Shown: positions 18,115 to 28,059 of the stretch, one piece after another
Layout of the letters: each line of letters begins with the position of its first letter
How positions within the stretch are numbered: position 1 is the first letter of the stretch
DNA from: Roseihalotalea indica
Lineage (GTDB): Bacteria; Bacteroidota; Bacteroidia; Cytophagales; Cyclobacteriaceae
Direction of reading: 5' to 3'
NCBI RefSeq assembly: GCF_022458895.1
Contig: NZ_JAINFL010000014.1
Coordinates: forward strand, 236,382-300,381
DNA: 64,000 nucleotides
The notes under the pieces: model-generated
The model's input: only the letters and a program-made list of their open reading frames with translations
Databases searched by the model: none
What the model was told of the DNA's origin: nothing
Made by a program: the position numbers and the translations under genes

Positions 18115-18321
18115 CGCTGTTCTAGCCTATAGTTAATTGAAATTAATCGAATAATCAACTAGTCTCTTTTTAATTTTTATAAAAATAGCGGATTGTGAGG
18201 TGAGAAATTGACCGTTTGCTAATTCTCTATTGATCCCATTTACGTTGAATGATGAAATCGGACCCCTACTTTGGAGTAGTGGTGCTAGCTAACTGAATTT
18301 AGATCAGTAAAGGATAAAGCC

Positions 18322-19782
18322 TTAGGCGAGTATGCTTTTTACCAGGTTGCCATGCACATCCGTGAGGCGATACCGACGGCCCTGGTGTTTAAAGGTAAGG
18401 CGTTCGTGGTCTATTCCCATCAGATGCAGTAACGTCGCCTGAAAGTCATGCACGTGTACCGGATCTTTGACGATATTGTAACCGAACTCATCGGTTTCCC
18501 CGTAGGTCATACCTGCTTTTACTCCCGCCCCGGCCATCCAAACAGTGAAGCAACGGGGGTGGTGATCACGACCGTAATTGTCTTTTAGCAGTTTGCCCTG
18601 AGAGTAGTTGGTGCGCCCAAACTCACCCCCCCAGATCACCAGCGTGTCCTCCAGCAACCCGCGTTGCTTTAGGTCTTTCACGAGTGCTGCCGAGGCCTGA
18701 TCGGTATTCTTGCACTGATTTTTAATGCCGTTGGGAAGATTACCGTGCTGGTCCCATCCCTGATGATAAAGCTGTACGAACTTCACATCCCGCTCAATCA
18801 GGCGGCGGGCCATAAGGCAGTTGGCCGCATAGGTTCCCGGATCGCGGGAATCCGGGCCGTACATATCAAATACCCAGTCTGGCTCATCCGACAGGTCGGT
18901 GACATCCGGTACGGAGGTTTGCATGCGGAAGGCCATTTCGTATTGGGCAATCCGGTTCTCAATTTCCGGGTCGCCGTAGATGTCCATTTGAGCCTGGTTT
19001 AGCTTTTTCAGGTGATCCAGCATGTCCCGCCGGTCATCGTGATGATATCCGTTGGGGTCATTTAGAAATAAAACCGGGTCTTTGCCAGAACGAAACTGTA
19101 CCCCTTGATAGCGAGAAGGTAGAAAACCGTTGCCCCACAAGCGGGCGTATAGCGGTTGTCCGCTGGCATTTTTAGAAACCAACACGATGAATGCCGGTAA
19201 GTTCTCATTGTCCGACCCTAAACCGTAGTTCATCCAAGAGCCAATGCTGGGCCGCCCGGCCTGTTGCGAGCCAGTCTGGAAAAAGGTGATGGCTGGATCA
19301 TGGTTAATGGCTTCGGTGTGCATGGATTTAATAAAGCACAGATCATCTACAATCTGGCTGGTATGAGGCATCAACTCGCTCACCCAGGCTCGGCTTTGTC
19401 CGTACTGAGCGAATTTGTAATACGAACCTGCCAATGGAAAAGAAGATTGTCCGGCACTCATCCCGGTTAGCCGTTGCCCTTGCCGTACGGAGTCGGGAAG
19501 TTCTTCCCCGTGCATCTTTTCCAGGTTGGGCTTGTAGTCAAAGGTTTCCAGTTGAGAAGGCCCTCCGCTTTGGAAGAGGTAAATGATCCGTTTAGCTTTG
19601 GGAGCGAAATGCGGAGAGCCCAGCATGCCATCATTGTCGACACCGCTACTTTGGGCAAATACGTTATTGGTATGAAACATCGAGCCTAGTGCTGCTGCAC
19701 CCAACCCCATAGCTGTTTTGGCTAAAAAAGTCCGGCGGTTAACCTGACTGGCGATTCGGATAATATCGTCGGGTGAATTCAT
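18322..19782 (-). CDS. DUF1501 exported protein (sulfatase-fold relative)
   Basis: A 486-residue DUF1501 protein with a twin-arginine leader (N-R16-R17[16 protein letters not shown]), so it is probably exported folded. The family has an alkaline-phosphatase/sulfatase-like fold but no CxPxR signature; conserved stretches here are [32 protein letters not shown] and GRDHHPRC. Its biochemical role is not established. The gene starts 7 bp after the stop of the PSCyt/PSD1 gene, reproducing the two-gene module typical of Planctomycetes and Verrucomicrobia, where both genes accompany sulfatases. It is probably co-expressed with its partner and linked to glycan use. Confidence 0.9.
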   Translation of the reverse strand: MNSPDDIIRIASQVNRRTFLAKTAMGLGAAALGSMFHTNNVFAQSSGVDNDGMLGSPHFAPKAKRIIYLFQSGGPSQLETFDYKPNLEKMHGEELPDSVRQGQRLTGMSAGQSSFPLAGSYYKFAQYGQSRAWVSELMPHTSQIVDDLCFIKSMHTEAINHDPAITFFQTGSQQAGRPSIGSWMNYGLGSDNENLPAFIVLVSKNASGQPLYARLWGNGFLPSRYQGVQFRSGKDPVLFLNDPNGYHHDDRRDMLDHLKKLNQAQMDIYGDPEIENRIAQYEMAFRMQTSVPDVTDLSDEPDWVFDMYGPDSRDPGTYAANCLMARRLIERDVKFVQLYHQGWDQHGNLPNGIKNQCKNTDQASAALVKDLKQRGLLEDTLVIWGGEFGRTNYSQGKLLKDNYGRDHHPRCFTVWMAGAGVKAGMTYGETDEFGYNIVKDPVHVHDFQATLLHLMGIDHERLTFKHQGRRYRLTDVHGNLVKSILA

Positions 19783-19789
19783 ACGATTG

Positions 19790-22700
19790 TCATCGTTTGG
19801 TAATAAAAGCGTCGGAGTTCATGATGGTGCTGGCTAGCACGGTGTACGATGCAAGTGCCACGGGAGAAGCATCCGAAGTAGTAGGAGAGTCTCCCTGACT
19901 TAGCCATCCCTCGGCTTTCTCAGGGTCTTTCTCAAATTTGGCTGTTTCCGCCTCCAGCAAATCCTGAAGTATCTTACGTTCCTGAGGCTTTGGCATTCTT
20001 CCCGTTAGTAAGCGGAAGGTGTGGTTAATCCGCCCATTTGTTTGATCTTCTTCCTGAACCACCTTCTGAGCGATGATGCGGGCTGCTTCTACAAATTGCG
20101 GATCGTTTAGCATGATCAGTGCTTGCAACGGAGTGCTGGTTTGCTGTCGTTTTACTATGCAGTAGCTCCGGTCAGGAGCGTCAAAGGTATTCATGGTAGG
20201 AGGGGGCACTGTTCGTTTCCAGAAGGTATACAGGCTACGTCGGTACAGTTTATCCCCTGTATCGGGTTCGTAATGCCCACCGTTGAAGGCCCACAGTCCC
20301 TCGGGTTGGTAGGGTTTTACGCTGGGGCCACCAATCGTGGGAGTGAGTAATCCACTGGATGCCAGGGCACAATCCCGGAGCATCTCGGCATTCATGCGGG
20401 CCGATGGACCGCGAGCTAATAGGACATTTTCAGGATCATTTTTACGCTGTTCGGGCAGCACGGTGGATGATTGCCGGTAGGTCGCCGACATCACAATCAT
20501 CTTTTGCATAGCTTTGATATCCCAGCCCGATTCCCGGAAAGAAACTGCCAGCCAGTCGAGCAGACGAGGGTGAGAAGGCATTTCACCCTGGTTGCCAAAA
20601 TCAGCCGCCGTCTTCACCAGTCCCCGCCCAAAGTAAGTTTGCCAGTAGCGATTCACAATGACGCGGGAGGTTAGTGGATTGTCGGGATGCATGAGCCATT
20701 GAGCCAGTCCCAGGCGGTTTTGAGGCAAACTGTCGGGGAAGGTCAATACGCTGGCCGGAGTGGTGGGGTGTACTTCTTCGCCATGAGCATCGTATACGCC
20801 CCGTTCCAGCAGATAGGAAGAGCGGGTTTCCTTCAGTTCGTCCATCACCATTACCTCGGGTACCTCCTCGGTGATCTGGTTTTTCTGGCGGCGGAGTTGC
20901 TGAAGTTTACGGATTTGTTGTTGATAGGCTTTCACCTGCTGCTGAAGGTAGGCCTCAAAATAACCGTTGATTGTAGTTTCTGCCTCGGGTTCCGGGGTGT
21001 AACCAGCCAGATCAGCAATCTCCGGCAAGGCCAGCTCCCGTTCGTAGACCCGAATATCATCCACCAGGCCATTCTTAAACCCAACTCCGCGCATGCGGGC
21101 TCCAATCTGAAGACCGGGTTCATGATCCAGCGCTGGAAAGAGAATGCCTTTATAAAGATTATCCTTTTCGGTCAGCATCGCCATCGGCTGTCCATCCACA
21201 AACAGGCGGTAGCCATTGGCTTTGCTACTACCGTCGTAGGTGACGGTCAGGTGAACCCACTTCTCTTTGGGGGCTTCCTGCTCAGAGAGTTTAATAATAT
21301 TGTTATAGGGCCAGGTATGGGCCATCAGTAATTCAAACTTATTGTCTCGCAAGGCCAGGTGGTAACCCCGGAAGTTATACAGAATAGCGCCTTCTCCCTT
21401 ATGAAAGATTACTCCGTTTTTCTGGGCTTCAGGAATATGTACCCAGAGGGAGATGGAAAAAGGATCAGCCCGGTCAAAGATGCCTACTTTGCCCAGTTTC
21501 AACTCTTCATCACCATTGAGCTTCACGGCTTTCCCGAGTTTACCTTCCACCAGTACCGCGTCTGCCAGCGTACCTTTCTGCTCGGTGGATACGAGATTGA
21601 CAAAAGCCTCCTGTTGTAAACGGTCCAGGGTAAAGTGCGCTTGCAGTCCTACATTCAAGGGGTTCGTTTGCGATAATTTTCCCTCTTCGTACTGCTGTTC
21701 AAATACCGGCTTTTCAGTCTGCCGAATATTAGCAATCCGTTGTTCGGTTTCCTTGATCTTTTCGTCAATGAAAGCGATCAGGCTATCCTGTTTTTCATCC
21801 GGCATCAGCATGGTAGGGACCGGTAGGGCATCATCCCAGGAGATTTGTCCGGCTTCGTCTATATTGTTAAAGAAGCTAAACAGGCTGTAGTATTCTTTTT
21901 GAGAAATAGGATCGTATTTATGATCGTGACAGCGGGCACACTCGACTGTTAGTCCGAGAAAAGCAGTACCCAGGGTGTTTGTGCGGTCAGCTACGTACTC
22001 AACCCGGTATTCTTCATTGACAATACCGCCTTCCATGTTCTGAGCATGGTTCCGGTTAAAGCCGGTAGCCAGTTTCTGTTCCTGCGTAGCATTGGGTAGC
22101 AGATCACCCGCCAGTTGCCAGACGGTGAACTGATCGAAGGGCATGTTTTTGTTAAAGGACTGGATGACCCAATCCCGCCAGGTCCAGGTAGGGCGGTAGC
22201 GGTCTACCGTATAACCGTGCGTATCGGCAAAGCGAGATACATCCATCCAGTCGGTTGCCATCTTCTCTCCGTAGTGGGTTGATGTAAGTAGCCGGTCCAC
22301 GACTTTCTCGTAGGCGTTGGGAGATTTATCAGCAATAAAAGCATCCATTTCTTCTACGGTAGGAGGGAGGCCAGTCAAATCCAGGCTGACCCGCCGTAGC
22401 AGAGTTTCTTTGTCGGCTTCGGGAGCGGGAGTTAGCCCTTCGTGCTCCAGTTTATCCAGCACAAAGTAATCAATGGGGTTCTTAGGCCATTGGTCCTGCT
22501 CAACCTCGGGAAGTTCATATTTCTTAGGTTTGATAAAAGCCCAGTGAGGTTTGTATTCCGCTCCTTCTTCAATCCAGCGTAGAAGCACGGCTTTCTCGTA
22601 AGCGGTCAGGCTGAGATTGGACTCGGGGGGTGGCATAATGGTTTCTGGGTCATCTGCCGTGATGCGGTGAAACACTTCGCTTTTGGCCAGATTGCCAGGA

Positions 22701-22999
22701 ACAATGGCCTGATTACCGCTTTCCAGTTTCGCAAAGGCCAGCGATTCGTCACTCAGACTCAGTCCGGCTTCAATAGCTGCTTTGTCCGGGCCGTGGCAGA
22801 AAAAGCATTTATCCGAAAGGATAGGTTTAACGTGCAGGTTATAGTCCAGCTCCTTCGGCAAATCCTGCTCGGCTTGTACCACTTCCTCCGGTTTATCCAC
22901 CGTCCCGCAGCGGGTTAGGCATACGGTTATCGATAGACTAAGTAGTAATAGCCAGGCCTTTCTTTGAGTAGTCAATAACCAGGAAAATGAACTACGCAT
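19790..22999 (-). CDS. Planctomycete-type cytochrome protein: PSCyt1-PSCyt2-LamG-PSD1 (DUF1549/DUF1553)
   Basis: A 1069-residue exported protein. Order: hydrophobic leader with a possible lipid Cys31 (imperfect lipobox LTRC); PSCyt1 haem domain with C65-F-F-C68-H69 and an IMPPPES Met; PSCyt2/DUF1549 (about 175-360) including a second haem-like motif, C354-A-R-C357-H358; a coiled segment; a LamG/concanavalin-like domain (about 455-660); and PSD1/DUF1553 (about 780-1050) with [14 protein letters not shown]. Such proteins are presumed periplasmic redox proteins associated with sulfated-glycan degradation in PVC bacteria; no reaction is proven. It forms a tight pair with the DUF1501 gene. Confidence 0.92.
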   Translation of the reverse strand: MRSSFSWLLTTQRKAWLLLLSLSITVCLTRCGTVDKPEEVVQAEQDLPKELDYNLHVKPILSDKCFFCHGPDKAAIEAGLSLSDESLAFAKLESGNQAIVPGNLAKSEVFHRITADDPETIMPPPESNLSLTAYEKAVLLRWIEEGAEYKPHWAFIKPKKYELPEVEQDQWPKNPIDYFVLDKLEHEGLTPAPEADKETLLRRVSLDLTGLPPTVEEMDAFIADKSPNAYEKVVDRLLTSTHYGEKMATDWMDVSRFADTHGYTVDRYRPTWTWRDWVIQSFNKNMPFDQFTVWQLAGDLLPNATQEQKLATGFNRNHAQNMEGGIVNEEYRVEYVADRTNTLGTAFLGLTVECARCHDHKYDPISQKEYYSLFSFFNNIDEAGQISWDDALPVPTMLMPDEKQDSLIAFIDEKIKETEQRIANIRQTEKPVFEQQYEEGKLSQTNPLNVGLQAHFTLDRLQQEAFVNLVSTEQKGTLADAVLVEGKLGKAVKLNGDEELKLGKVGIFDRADPFSISLWVHIPEAQKNGVIFHKGEGAILYNFRGYHLALRDNKFELLMAHTWPYNNIIKLSEQEAPKEKWVHLTVTYDGSSKANGYRLFVDGQPMAMLTEKDNLYKGILFPALDHEPGLQIGARMRGVGFKNGLVDDIRVYERELALPEIADLAGYTPEPEAETTINGYFEAYLQQQVKAYQQQIRKLQQLRRQKNQITEEVPEVMVMDELKETRSSYLLERGVYDAHGEEVHPTTPASVLTFPDSLPQNRLGLAQWLMHPDNPLTSRVIVNRYWQTYFGRGLVKTAADFGNQGEMPSHPRLLDWLAVSFRESGWDIKAMQKMIVMSATYRQSSTVLPEQRKNDPENVLLARGPSARMNAEMLRDCALASSGLLTPTIGGPSVKPYQPEGLWAFNGGHYEPDTGDKLYRRSLYTFWKRTVPPPTMNTFDAPDRSYCIVKRQQTSTPLQALIMLNDPQFVEAARIIAQKVVQEEDQTNGRINHTFRLLTGRMPKPQERKILQDLLEAETAKFEKDPEKAEGWLSQGDSPTTSDASPVALASYTVLASTIMNSDAFITKR

Positions 23000-23236
23000 G
23001 CAGCTGAAGAATTAAAAAAAAGATGCCTAAAATCTAAAATATGATAATACAAGTGTACAGAAAGAAGTCCGCATTGTAAATAAAGAAAAAAGAGGTAGTT
23101 TTTGCACAAATCCGACATTTTTCTCATAAGTGATTATTATTCTATCATAGAGAGATAGATGCAGTAAAAGAAATCCGATCAGGTAGAGAGGGAATACGCA
23201 ATAAAAAAAACGCTATCACATTTACCGTCAGATATT

Positions 23237-24115
23237 TTGAACGCCTTCAATTTTCTTAAAACCCTGCGGTTGAGCCTGTTGCATATAGGCTTTATACAGC
23301 TAGATAATCAGTGGCAATACAGTCATGTAATTAGTCCGTTCTCTCGCCTTTATCTGATCACCGATGGGGAAGGGTGGGTTTTTCATCACCATCAGAAGTT
23401 TGTCCTGAAACCGGATTATTTGTATCTGATTCCTAACTATACCGACAGCCGCTACCACTGCGATCAGTTTCTGGAGCAGTACTACATCAGCTTTTTGCAC
23501 GAGATGAGCGAGGGAATGAATATGTATGACACCCATGCATTTCGCTACGAAATGCCCGCTCATCCGCTGGATTACAAACTGTTCGCCCGGTTACTGGAAC
23601 TAAACCCCGGACGCACCATCGCCGAAGCAGATCCTAAGACGTACGATAATCAGCCTAATCTGCTCAGCTTCAATTTGCCAGAACCGAATCAGTCGCTGGG
23701 AAATTTTATTGAGAGTCAGGGAATTATGCTGCAACTGTTATCTCGCTTTGTGAGCGACGAGCAGGGGGTAGAGGAGCAAAAAGCCAAATCTTACCGACGA
23801 CTAGCTTCGGCCATTCAGCACATCCACCAGCATCTTCAGGATAAACTCACCGTAGAGCAACTGGCGGCCTCAGCCTATCTGCACCCTGACTATTTCTCGC
23901 GACTGTTCCTGGAAATCACGGGAGTGCGCCCCATTGAGTACATTCAGAACAAGCGCCTGGAACGGGCTCAGTTGCTATTGACCACTACTAATGCCTCGCT
24001 GAACGAAATTGCAGATGAAGTAGGCATCGGTAATCAATCTTACTTTTCGCGTCTGTTCAAGCGGCACTATGGTATGTCGCCCGGGTATTACCGAAAAACT
24101 CTCTGGCAGGTTTAA
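23237..24115 (+). CDS. AraC-family transcriptional regulator
   Basis: A 292-residue regulator whose C-terminal 100 residues form the double helix-turn-helix (LTVEQLAASAYLHPDYFSRL and ..NEIADEVGIGNQSYFSRLFK). The N-terminal part is a cupin-like sensor of the sort that binds sugars. The start is a TTG at 23237; the frame upstream is open to a stop at 23165 but offers no ATG. The 237-bp gap to the divergent PSCyt1/PSD1 gene must hold promoters for both, so that gene pair is a natural regulatory target. The family call is secure; target and effector are inferred. Confidence 0.9.
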   Translation: MNAFNFLKTLRLSLLHIGFIQLDNQWQYSHVISPFSRLYLITDGEGWVFHHHQKFVLKPDYLYLIPNYTDSRYHCDQFLEQYYISFLHEMSEGMNMYDTHAFRYEMPAHPLDYKLFARLLELNPGRTIAEADPKTYDNQPNLLSFNLPEPNQSLGNFIESQGIMLQLLSRFVSDEQGVEEQKAKSYRRLASAIQHIHQHLQDKLTVEQLAASAYLHPDYFSRLFLEITGVRPIEYIQNKRLERAQLLLTTTNASLNEIADEVGIGNQSYFSRLFKRHYGMSPGYYRKTLWQV

Positions 24116-24154
24116 TGTTAAACCGCAGATACTACAAACAGGAAGCTTCTAAGA

Positions 24155-24188
24155 CAAATGAATGCAGAGGGTTATGACCTCTCATTTG
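24155..24188. terminator. Possible stem-loop between convergent genes
   Basis: CAAATG (24155-24160) with CATTTG (24183-24188), and AGAGG (24166-24170) with CCTCT (24178-24182), form a two-part stem with a 5-base bulge. It lies between the convergent AraC and sensor genes. There is no strong T run, so the terminator role is uncertain. Confidence 0.4.
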
Positions 24189-24245
24189 TTGGTCATATCA
24201 CTCATCATAAAGTAAAGAGTGAATATGCATTTTAGTACAGATAGT

Positions 24246-25409
24246 TTATAGATTACTTACCTTCGCCATGCTTACATACGGATCGGGAACACAGTCGCGA
24301 AGAGGTGGGGTGGCATTGGTAAGGCAAATCTTAGAGTAAGCTTCATTCATTTGTCTGATATATACATCCATTTCTCCCGACACTGTTTTCAAATGCATTA
24401 GATATTCTCGGAGGGTATTCTCATTTAAGTCCTTCTCTATTTCAAATGCCTCAGCCAACCCCAACATGGTAGCAACGGGGCGGCGCATGACGTGTGAGAT
24501 ATCAGATAGCATCTGCTCCAGCGCTTTAGTATATCTTTTTCGATCGGTTACATCCTGAAAAGTGCCGTACCAGATTACGGTTCCATCTTTTTGCTTTTCC
24601 GGTTTGGCATTAGACCAGTGCCAGGCTATGTTATTATCATCTAATATAACTCGATACTCAATGCTCCAGGGAGTTAAGTTGGCAAAAGAACTATAGAGGC
24701 CTTCTCTAACGTATTGTAAATCATCTGGATGAATGACATCTAATGCCAGTAATGGATCTTCTTTTAGTGCTTCCGGACTAAGATTTGGGTGTATTGCAGA
24801 AATTCCCTTACTGAGGAAAGAGAACGTTTTCTTACCACCTGGCTTCATCTCGAACTGATAAATTGCGCCCGGTGCCTGATCGGTTAGTTTTTTGAGTCTT
24901 GTTGCACTTAACTCAATTTTGCTTCCCTGCTCAAATAATAGCTTCCGGGTTTCCAGGTAATTCATGACTTTTTTAGCCAGTAGTTGTAATGCTTTTTTCT
25001 GCTGCTCAGAAATTTTACGAGGCTTATGGTCAATAATGCATAAAGTACCCAGTACATTGCCAGTTGGGGTTACCAATGGTGCGCCGGCGTAAAAACGAAC
25101 ATGAGGCTGCCCCTGAACAAAAGGGTGATCTTTAAATCGTTCGTCGTGCAAGGGGTTATCTATGACCAGTACTTCCGTGGGCTGGTGCAGGGTGTGTTGG
25201 CAAAAAGAAAGCTTTCGGGGAGTTTCCTTAATGTCCACCCCCTTTGTAGATTTAAACCATTGACGATTATCATCAATAAAAGATACGAGCGAAATGGGGG
25301 TGTCACAGATTGCTGAGGCAATTTCGGCTACTTCATCCAGTTCTTCTTCAGGTAATGTATCAAGTATTTTATATTCCCTGAGCTCCTGTAGTCTATCCTT
25401 TTCGTACAT
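24246..25409 (-). CDS. GAF-PAS sensor protein with DHp-like end and no kinase ATPase domain
   Basis: A 387-residue soluble sensor with no transmembrane segment. Residues about 20-155 are a GAF domain (SLVSFIDDNRQWFKS, FYAGAPLVTPTGNVLGTLC). About 175-290 is a PAS domain with PAC end (WYGTFQDVTDRKRY). About 295-355 resembles a histidine-kinase dimerisation helix pair with candidate phospho-acceptor His306 (SDISHVMRRPVATMLG). The protein then ends after about 30 residues, without any HATPase. The DNA downstream shows no kinase frame continuing it. It may be a phospho-relay or decoy partner for another kinase, or a kinase truncated in evolution. It stands alone, with a convergent AraC gene on one side and an 813-bp gene-free region on the other. 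Confidence 0.85.
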   Translation of the reverse strand: MYEKDRLQELREYKILDTLPEEELDEVAEIASAICDTPISLVSFIDDNRQWFKSTKGVDIKETPRKLSFCQHTLHQPTEVLVIDNPLHDERFKDHPFVQGQPHVRFYAGAPLVTPTGNVLGTLCIIDHKPRKISEQQKKALQLLAKKVMNYLETRKLLFEQGSKIELSATRLKKLTDQAPGAIYQFEMKPGGKKTFSFLSKGISAIHPNLSPEALKEDPLLALDVIHPDDLQYVREGLYSSFANLTPWSIEYRVILDDNNIAWHWSNAKPEKQKDGTVIWYGTFQDVTDRKRYTKALEQMLSDISHVMRRPVATMLGLAEAFEIEKDLNENTLREYLMHLKTVSGEMDVYIRQMNEAYSKICLTNATPPLRDCVPDPYVSMAKVSNL

Positions 25410-26222
25410 AACATCCGCTTTAAATTCTTAAGAAGACCAAGAGGTAAAATGGGGTTATTGTACCCAACTAAAAGTTCTCAAGACATTACTTGGATAGCTG
25501 TTGATATCAAATAAGCATGACTATATCCAGCTGTTGTAAGTTGCCGTTGAGAGAACAATCATACAGTGGTAATAGACAATATAAAAAAGTGTTTAGAAAA
25601 TAACGCGCCTGAAGAAAGCAAGAAAGTGTACTAATTAATAAGGTTTTGTCTAAAAAAAATGATAGATACAGATTTTACTGGCGAAGAAGTGTGATTATCC
25701 TTTATTAATTGGAACGGGGGTGAGTTATTTTTTTTCTTGCCACGCAATCAATGGTTGCTTCAGTAGCAATGTTTGTTCATAATTTTTTAATATTTCTATT
25801 AAGATTCTCTCATTCTTAGAAGATAGAGTGTTAGAATCAAAAAGATGATAGTACATAGTCTGTATAACTTTCAAATGGGTATTATTTGTTTCTATATCTT
25901 TTTACTTATTGTAAGTTACCCATTGAATTTATCTTAAAGGCACTTCAGAAATTGTGAAAAGAGTACCTCCTTGATAGATAACTTAATGTAGTAATTGATT
26001 TTGTATAAATGATTGAAAGCTCTATATACGATTATGCTACCCAGGCTGGCTTGTAACCAAATGTCACGGTGTACTCAAACTTTTGATGCCGATATTAGAA
26101 CGTAATCGAGCTATTAGACGGCGACGGAGCAATTACCGGCAGAAAAGGGCTAGTATAGCCTGCTTGGCTTCTGAATAACGCTAGGTTATATTAAGTCAAT
26201 AGCCGTTTTTCTGATATTTTGA
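25410..26222. other. 813-bp region without a recognisable gene
   Basis: The first 650 bases are AT-rich and full of stops in all frames. From about 26090 to 26190 composition becomes more GC-rich and coding-like, but no open frame of useful length or recognisable motif was found. It must carry the sensor gene's promoter and the 3' end of the dioxygenase transcript. Confidence 0.5.
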
Positions 26223-27107
26223 TCAATATAGTAGTGGAAAAAACGGCCCTTCCATTTTTTCTCCTTGAGGTATAGCCGGCACGCCAGTCAGCAATTCCTG
26301 ATCAGCATCGGAACGAGTACCATCCGCAAATACATTCAGTACAAATGCCCGACGGGAGCGTTCGGATTTGTTTTCGTAAGAGCCGTGTACCATAAGCGGA
26401 TGGTGGAAGGTACCATAGCCTTTGGGCATTTCAATAGGAACTGGTTTAAATTCAGCCTTTTGCACTTCGGTCAGGTAATCCATCAATCCCTCCATATCAC
26501 CGGCCAGTTCGGGTTTATCCAGCAGGCCCCAACGGTGGCTTCCGGGTACATAATACATACAGCCATTTTCGGTGCTGGCATCATCCAGGCCGGTCCAGCA
26601 GGTGAGGTGTTGCATGGGTTTGGTGCGGGTCCAGTACGAATAATCTTGGTGCCAGGCGACTACCCCGCCATGTTTAGCCGGTTTGCAGAATAGCTGATCG
26701 TGCCAGAACCGCACCGACTGATTGCCCAGCAACTGACTGGCAGCCATTACGAAGGCAGGGTTCCAGAGCACATCGTGAAAGCCGGGTGCAATGCGCCAGT
26801 GGCCCAGAGAGTGAAATAATACGGCATTCGGATCAGCTGACTCATTAGAGTGAAACTCATAAAAGAGGTGATGCATCGGGTGGTCCGGGTCGGTGAGCTC
26901 GACTAGCTCTTCATTTAGAGCATCCACTTGCCATTCATCTAAGAGCTTGATATGAGAGAGGTATCCATTTTCCTGAAAGAAGGCAACCTGCTCTTCGCTC
27001 AAACGATAAGGTTCCCATTCCTCCGGAGACTGAGGCCATTGAAACAGATCAGATACTAATTGATGGTAGTTTGATAAGTCTTTAACGTTCGGTGGTGCGG
27101 TTTCCAT
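26223..27107 (-). CDS. Phytanoyl-CoA dioxygenase (PhyH) family protein
   Basis: A 294-residue Fe(II)/2-oxoglutarate oxygenase-type protein. The facial triad is visible as H153-Q-D155 (AWHQDYSYW) and distal His241 (MVHGSYENKSERSRR), with Arg252/253 placed to bind 2-oxoglutarate. NGCMYYVPGSH is the usual PhyH core turn. There is no signal peptide, so it acts in the cytoplasm. Such proteins are common in marine Bacteroidota catabolic regions, where they hydroxylate or demethylate small molecules; the substrate here is unknown. Separate promoters are likely, with 150 bp to the esterase gene. Confidence 0.88.
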   Translation of the reverse strand: METAPPNVKDLSNYHQLVSDLFQWPQSPEEWEPYRLSEEQVAFFQENGYLSHIKLLDEWQVDALNEELVELTDPDHPMHHLFYEFHSNESADPNAVLFHSLGHWRIAPGFHDVLWNPAFVMAASQLLGNQSVRFWHDQLFCKPAKHGGVVAWHQDYSYWTRTKPMQHLTCWTGLDDASTENGCMYYVPGSHRWGLLDKPELAGDMEGLMDYLTEVQKAEFKPVPIEMPKGYGTFHHPLMVHGSYENKSERSRRAFVLNVFADGTRSDADQELLTGVPAIPQGEKMEGPFFPLLY

Positions 27108-27258
27108 AGTAGATCAGGCTTCGTAATTTTTATGATAAAGATACGCGAAATGATAGAAGTTCTCTTCGCCTATCTTAGCGTATAAGTACTCTATTTTGTG
27201 TAAAATAATTATTACGAATAGGTAATTATTGCCAAAAAGAGGTATGCTCTTTAAAAGT

Positions 27259-28053
27259 TTATCGCAACTGTTGATTAAAAAACATCAGACTATCTCTAAG
27301 GTGAGTCTGCCAGTAAGCCCATTCGTGCCCGCCCGGAAATTCTTCATAAGTATGCTCAATTCCGGCATCAGTAAGTTGCCGGTGTAAGGTACGGTTGTGT
27401 TCAATCAGAAGATCTTCGGTACCACAATCAAAACGCAGGGCAGGATGGGGAGCCGTTGCTCTCTGCAATGTAGACCATACGCTATGATCGCTGGGGGAAG
27501 CTGATTGATATGCAGTTAGTGGTTCTTCAACAAACAAGGGCATCTGATCAATGGCAGTAATGGATGAATGCGCAGAAATAGCTTTAAAACGATGCGGGTA
27601 CTTACAACCCAACCGAAGTGCGCCAAAACCGCCCATTGATAATCCACTAATGAACTGGGGGGAATTCTGGCTTACTGCGGGAATATTCTCCCTCACCGCA
27701 GTCGGCACATCTTCTACAATCCACCGTTCAAAGTCATAGGCATTATGAGCCAGGTAGGCTGATCCGTCTCCCCATAATCCATCAGATGGCATGGCAATAA
27801 CCATTGGGCAAATTCGCTGTTCTGCAATCAGTTGCTGGGCAGTAAGATGGGCTCCGGCTTTCAATGCCCATACCCAACAACTACCATAGACACCGTGCAG
27901 TAAGATGACTAGCGGAATATCCTGCAAATTATGGCCTGGGGGAACAAAAACACAGATATCACCCCGGCCTTTCAGGTGAGGCGTTTTGACGGTGATGAAC
28001 CGAAGGTGGTTGCTCTCAAAAGCGGGGTCGGATAATTCGGTAGTTCTAAACAT
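27259..28053 (-). CDS. Esterase of the esterase-D / putative-esterase family
   Basis: A 264-residue alpha/beta hydrolase without a signal peptide. The nucleophile elbow is G137-L-S139-M-G-G, the oxyanion region is ILLHGVYGS, the acid is in RFDCGTEDLL and the His in FPGGHEWAYW, giving a full triad. Relatives include S-formylglutathione hydrolase, acetyl-xylan and feruloyl esterases. The gene starts 6 bp after the stop of a zinc alcohol dehydrogenase. That pairing recalls formaldehyde detoxification (dehydrogenase plus S-formylglutathione hydrolase), but the dehydrogenase is not clearly class III. Removal of an acyl group from a sugar is equally possible. Confidence 0.85.
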   Translation of the reverse strand: MFRTTELSDPAFESNHLRFITVKTPHLKGRGDICVFVPPGHNLQDIPLVILLHGVYGSCWVWALKAGAHLTAQQLIAEQRICPMVIAMPSDGLWGDGSAYLAHNAYDFERWIVEDVPTAVRENIPAVSQNSPQFISGLSMGGFGALRLGCKYPHRFKAISAHSSITAIDQMPLFVEEPLTAYQSASPSDHSVWSTLQRATAPHPALRFDCGTEDLLIEHNRTLHRQLTDAGIEHTYEEFPGGHEWAYWQTHLRDSLMFFNQQLR

Positions 28054-28059
28054 ACAAAC

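Noticed and set aside
20687..21331. 214-codon plus-strand frame inside the PSCyt/PSD1 gene
   Set aside because: It is fully antisense to a large conserved protein and has no domain signature; it arises from codon bias of the opposite strand.
26090..26190. Transposase remnant in the 813-bp gap
   Set aside because: The stretch is more GC-rich than its surroundings, but no inverted repeats, motif or continuous frame could be found.
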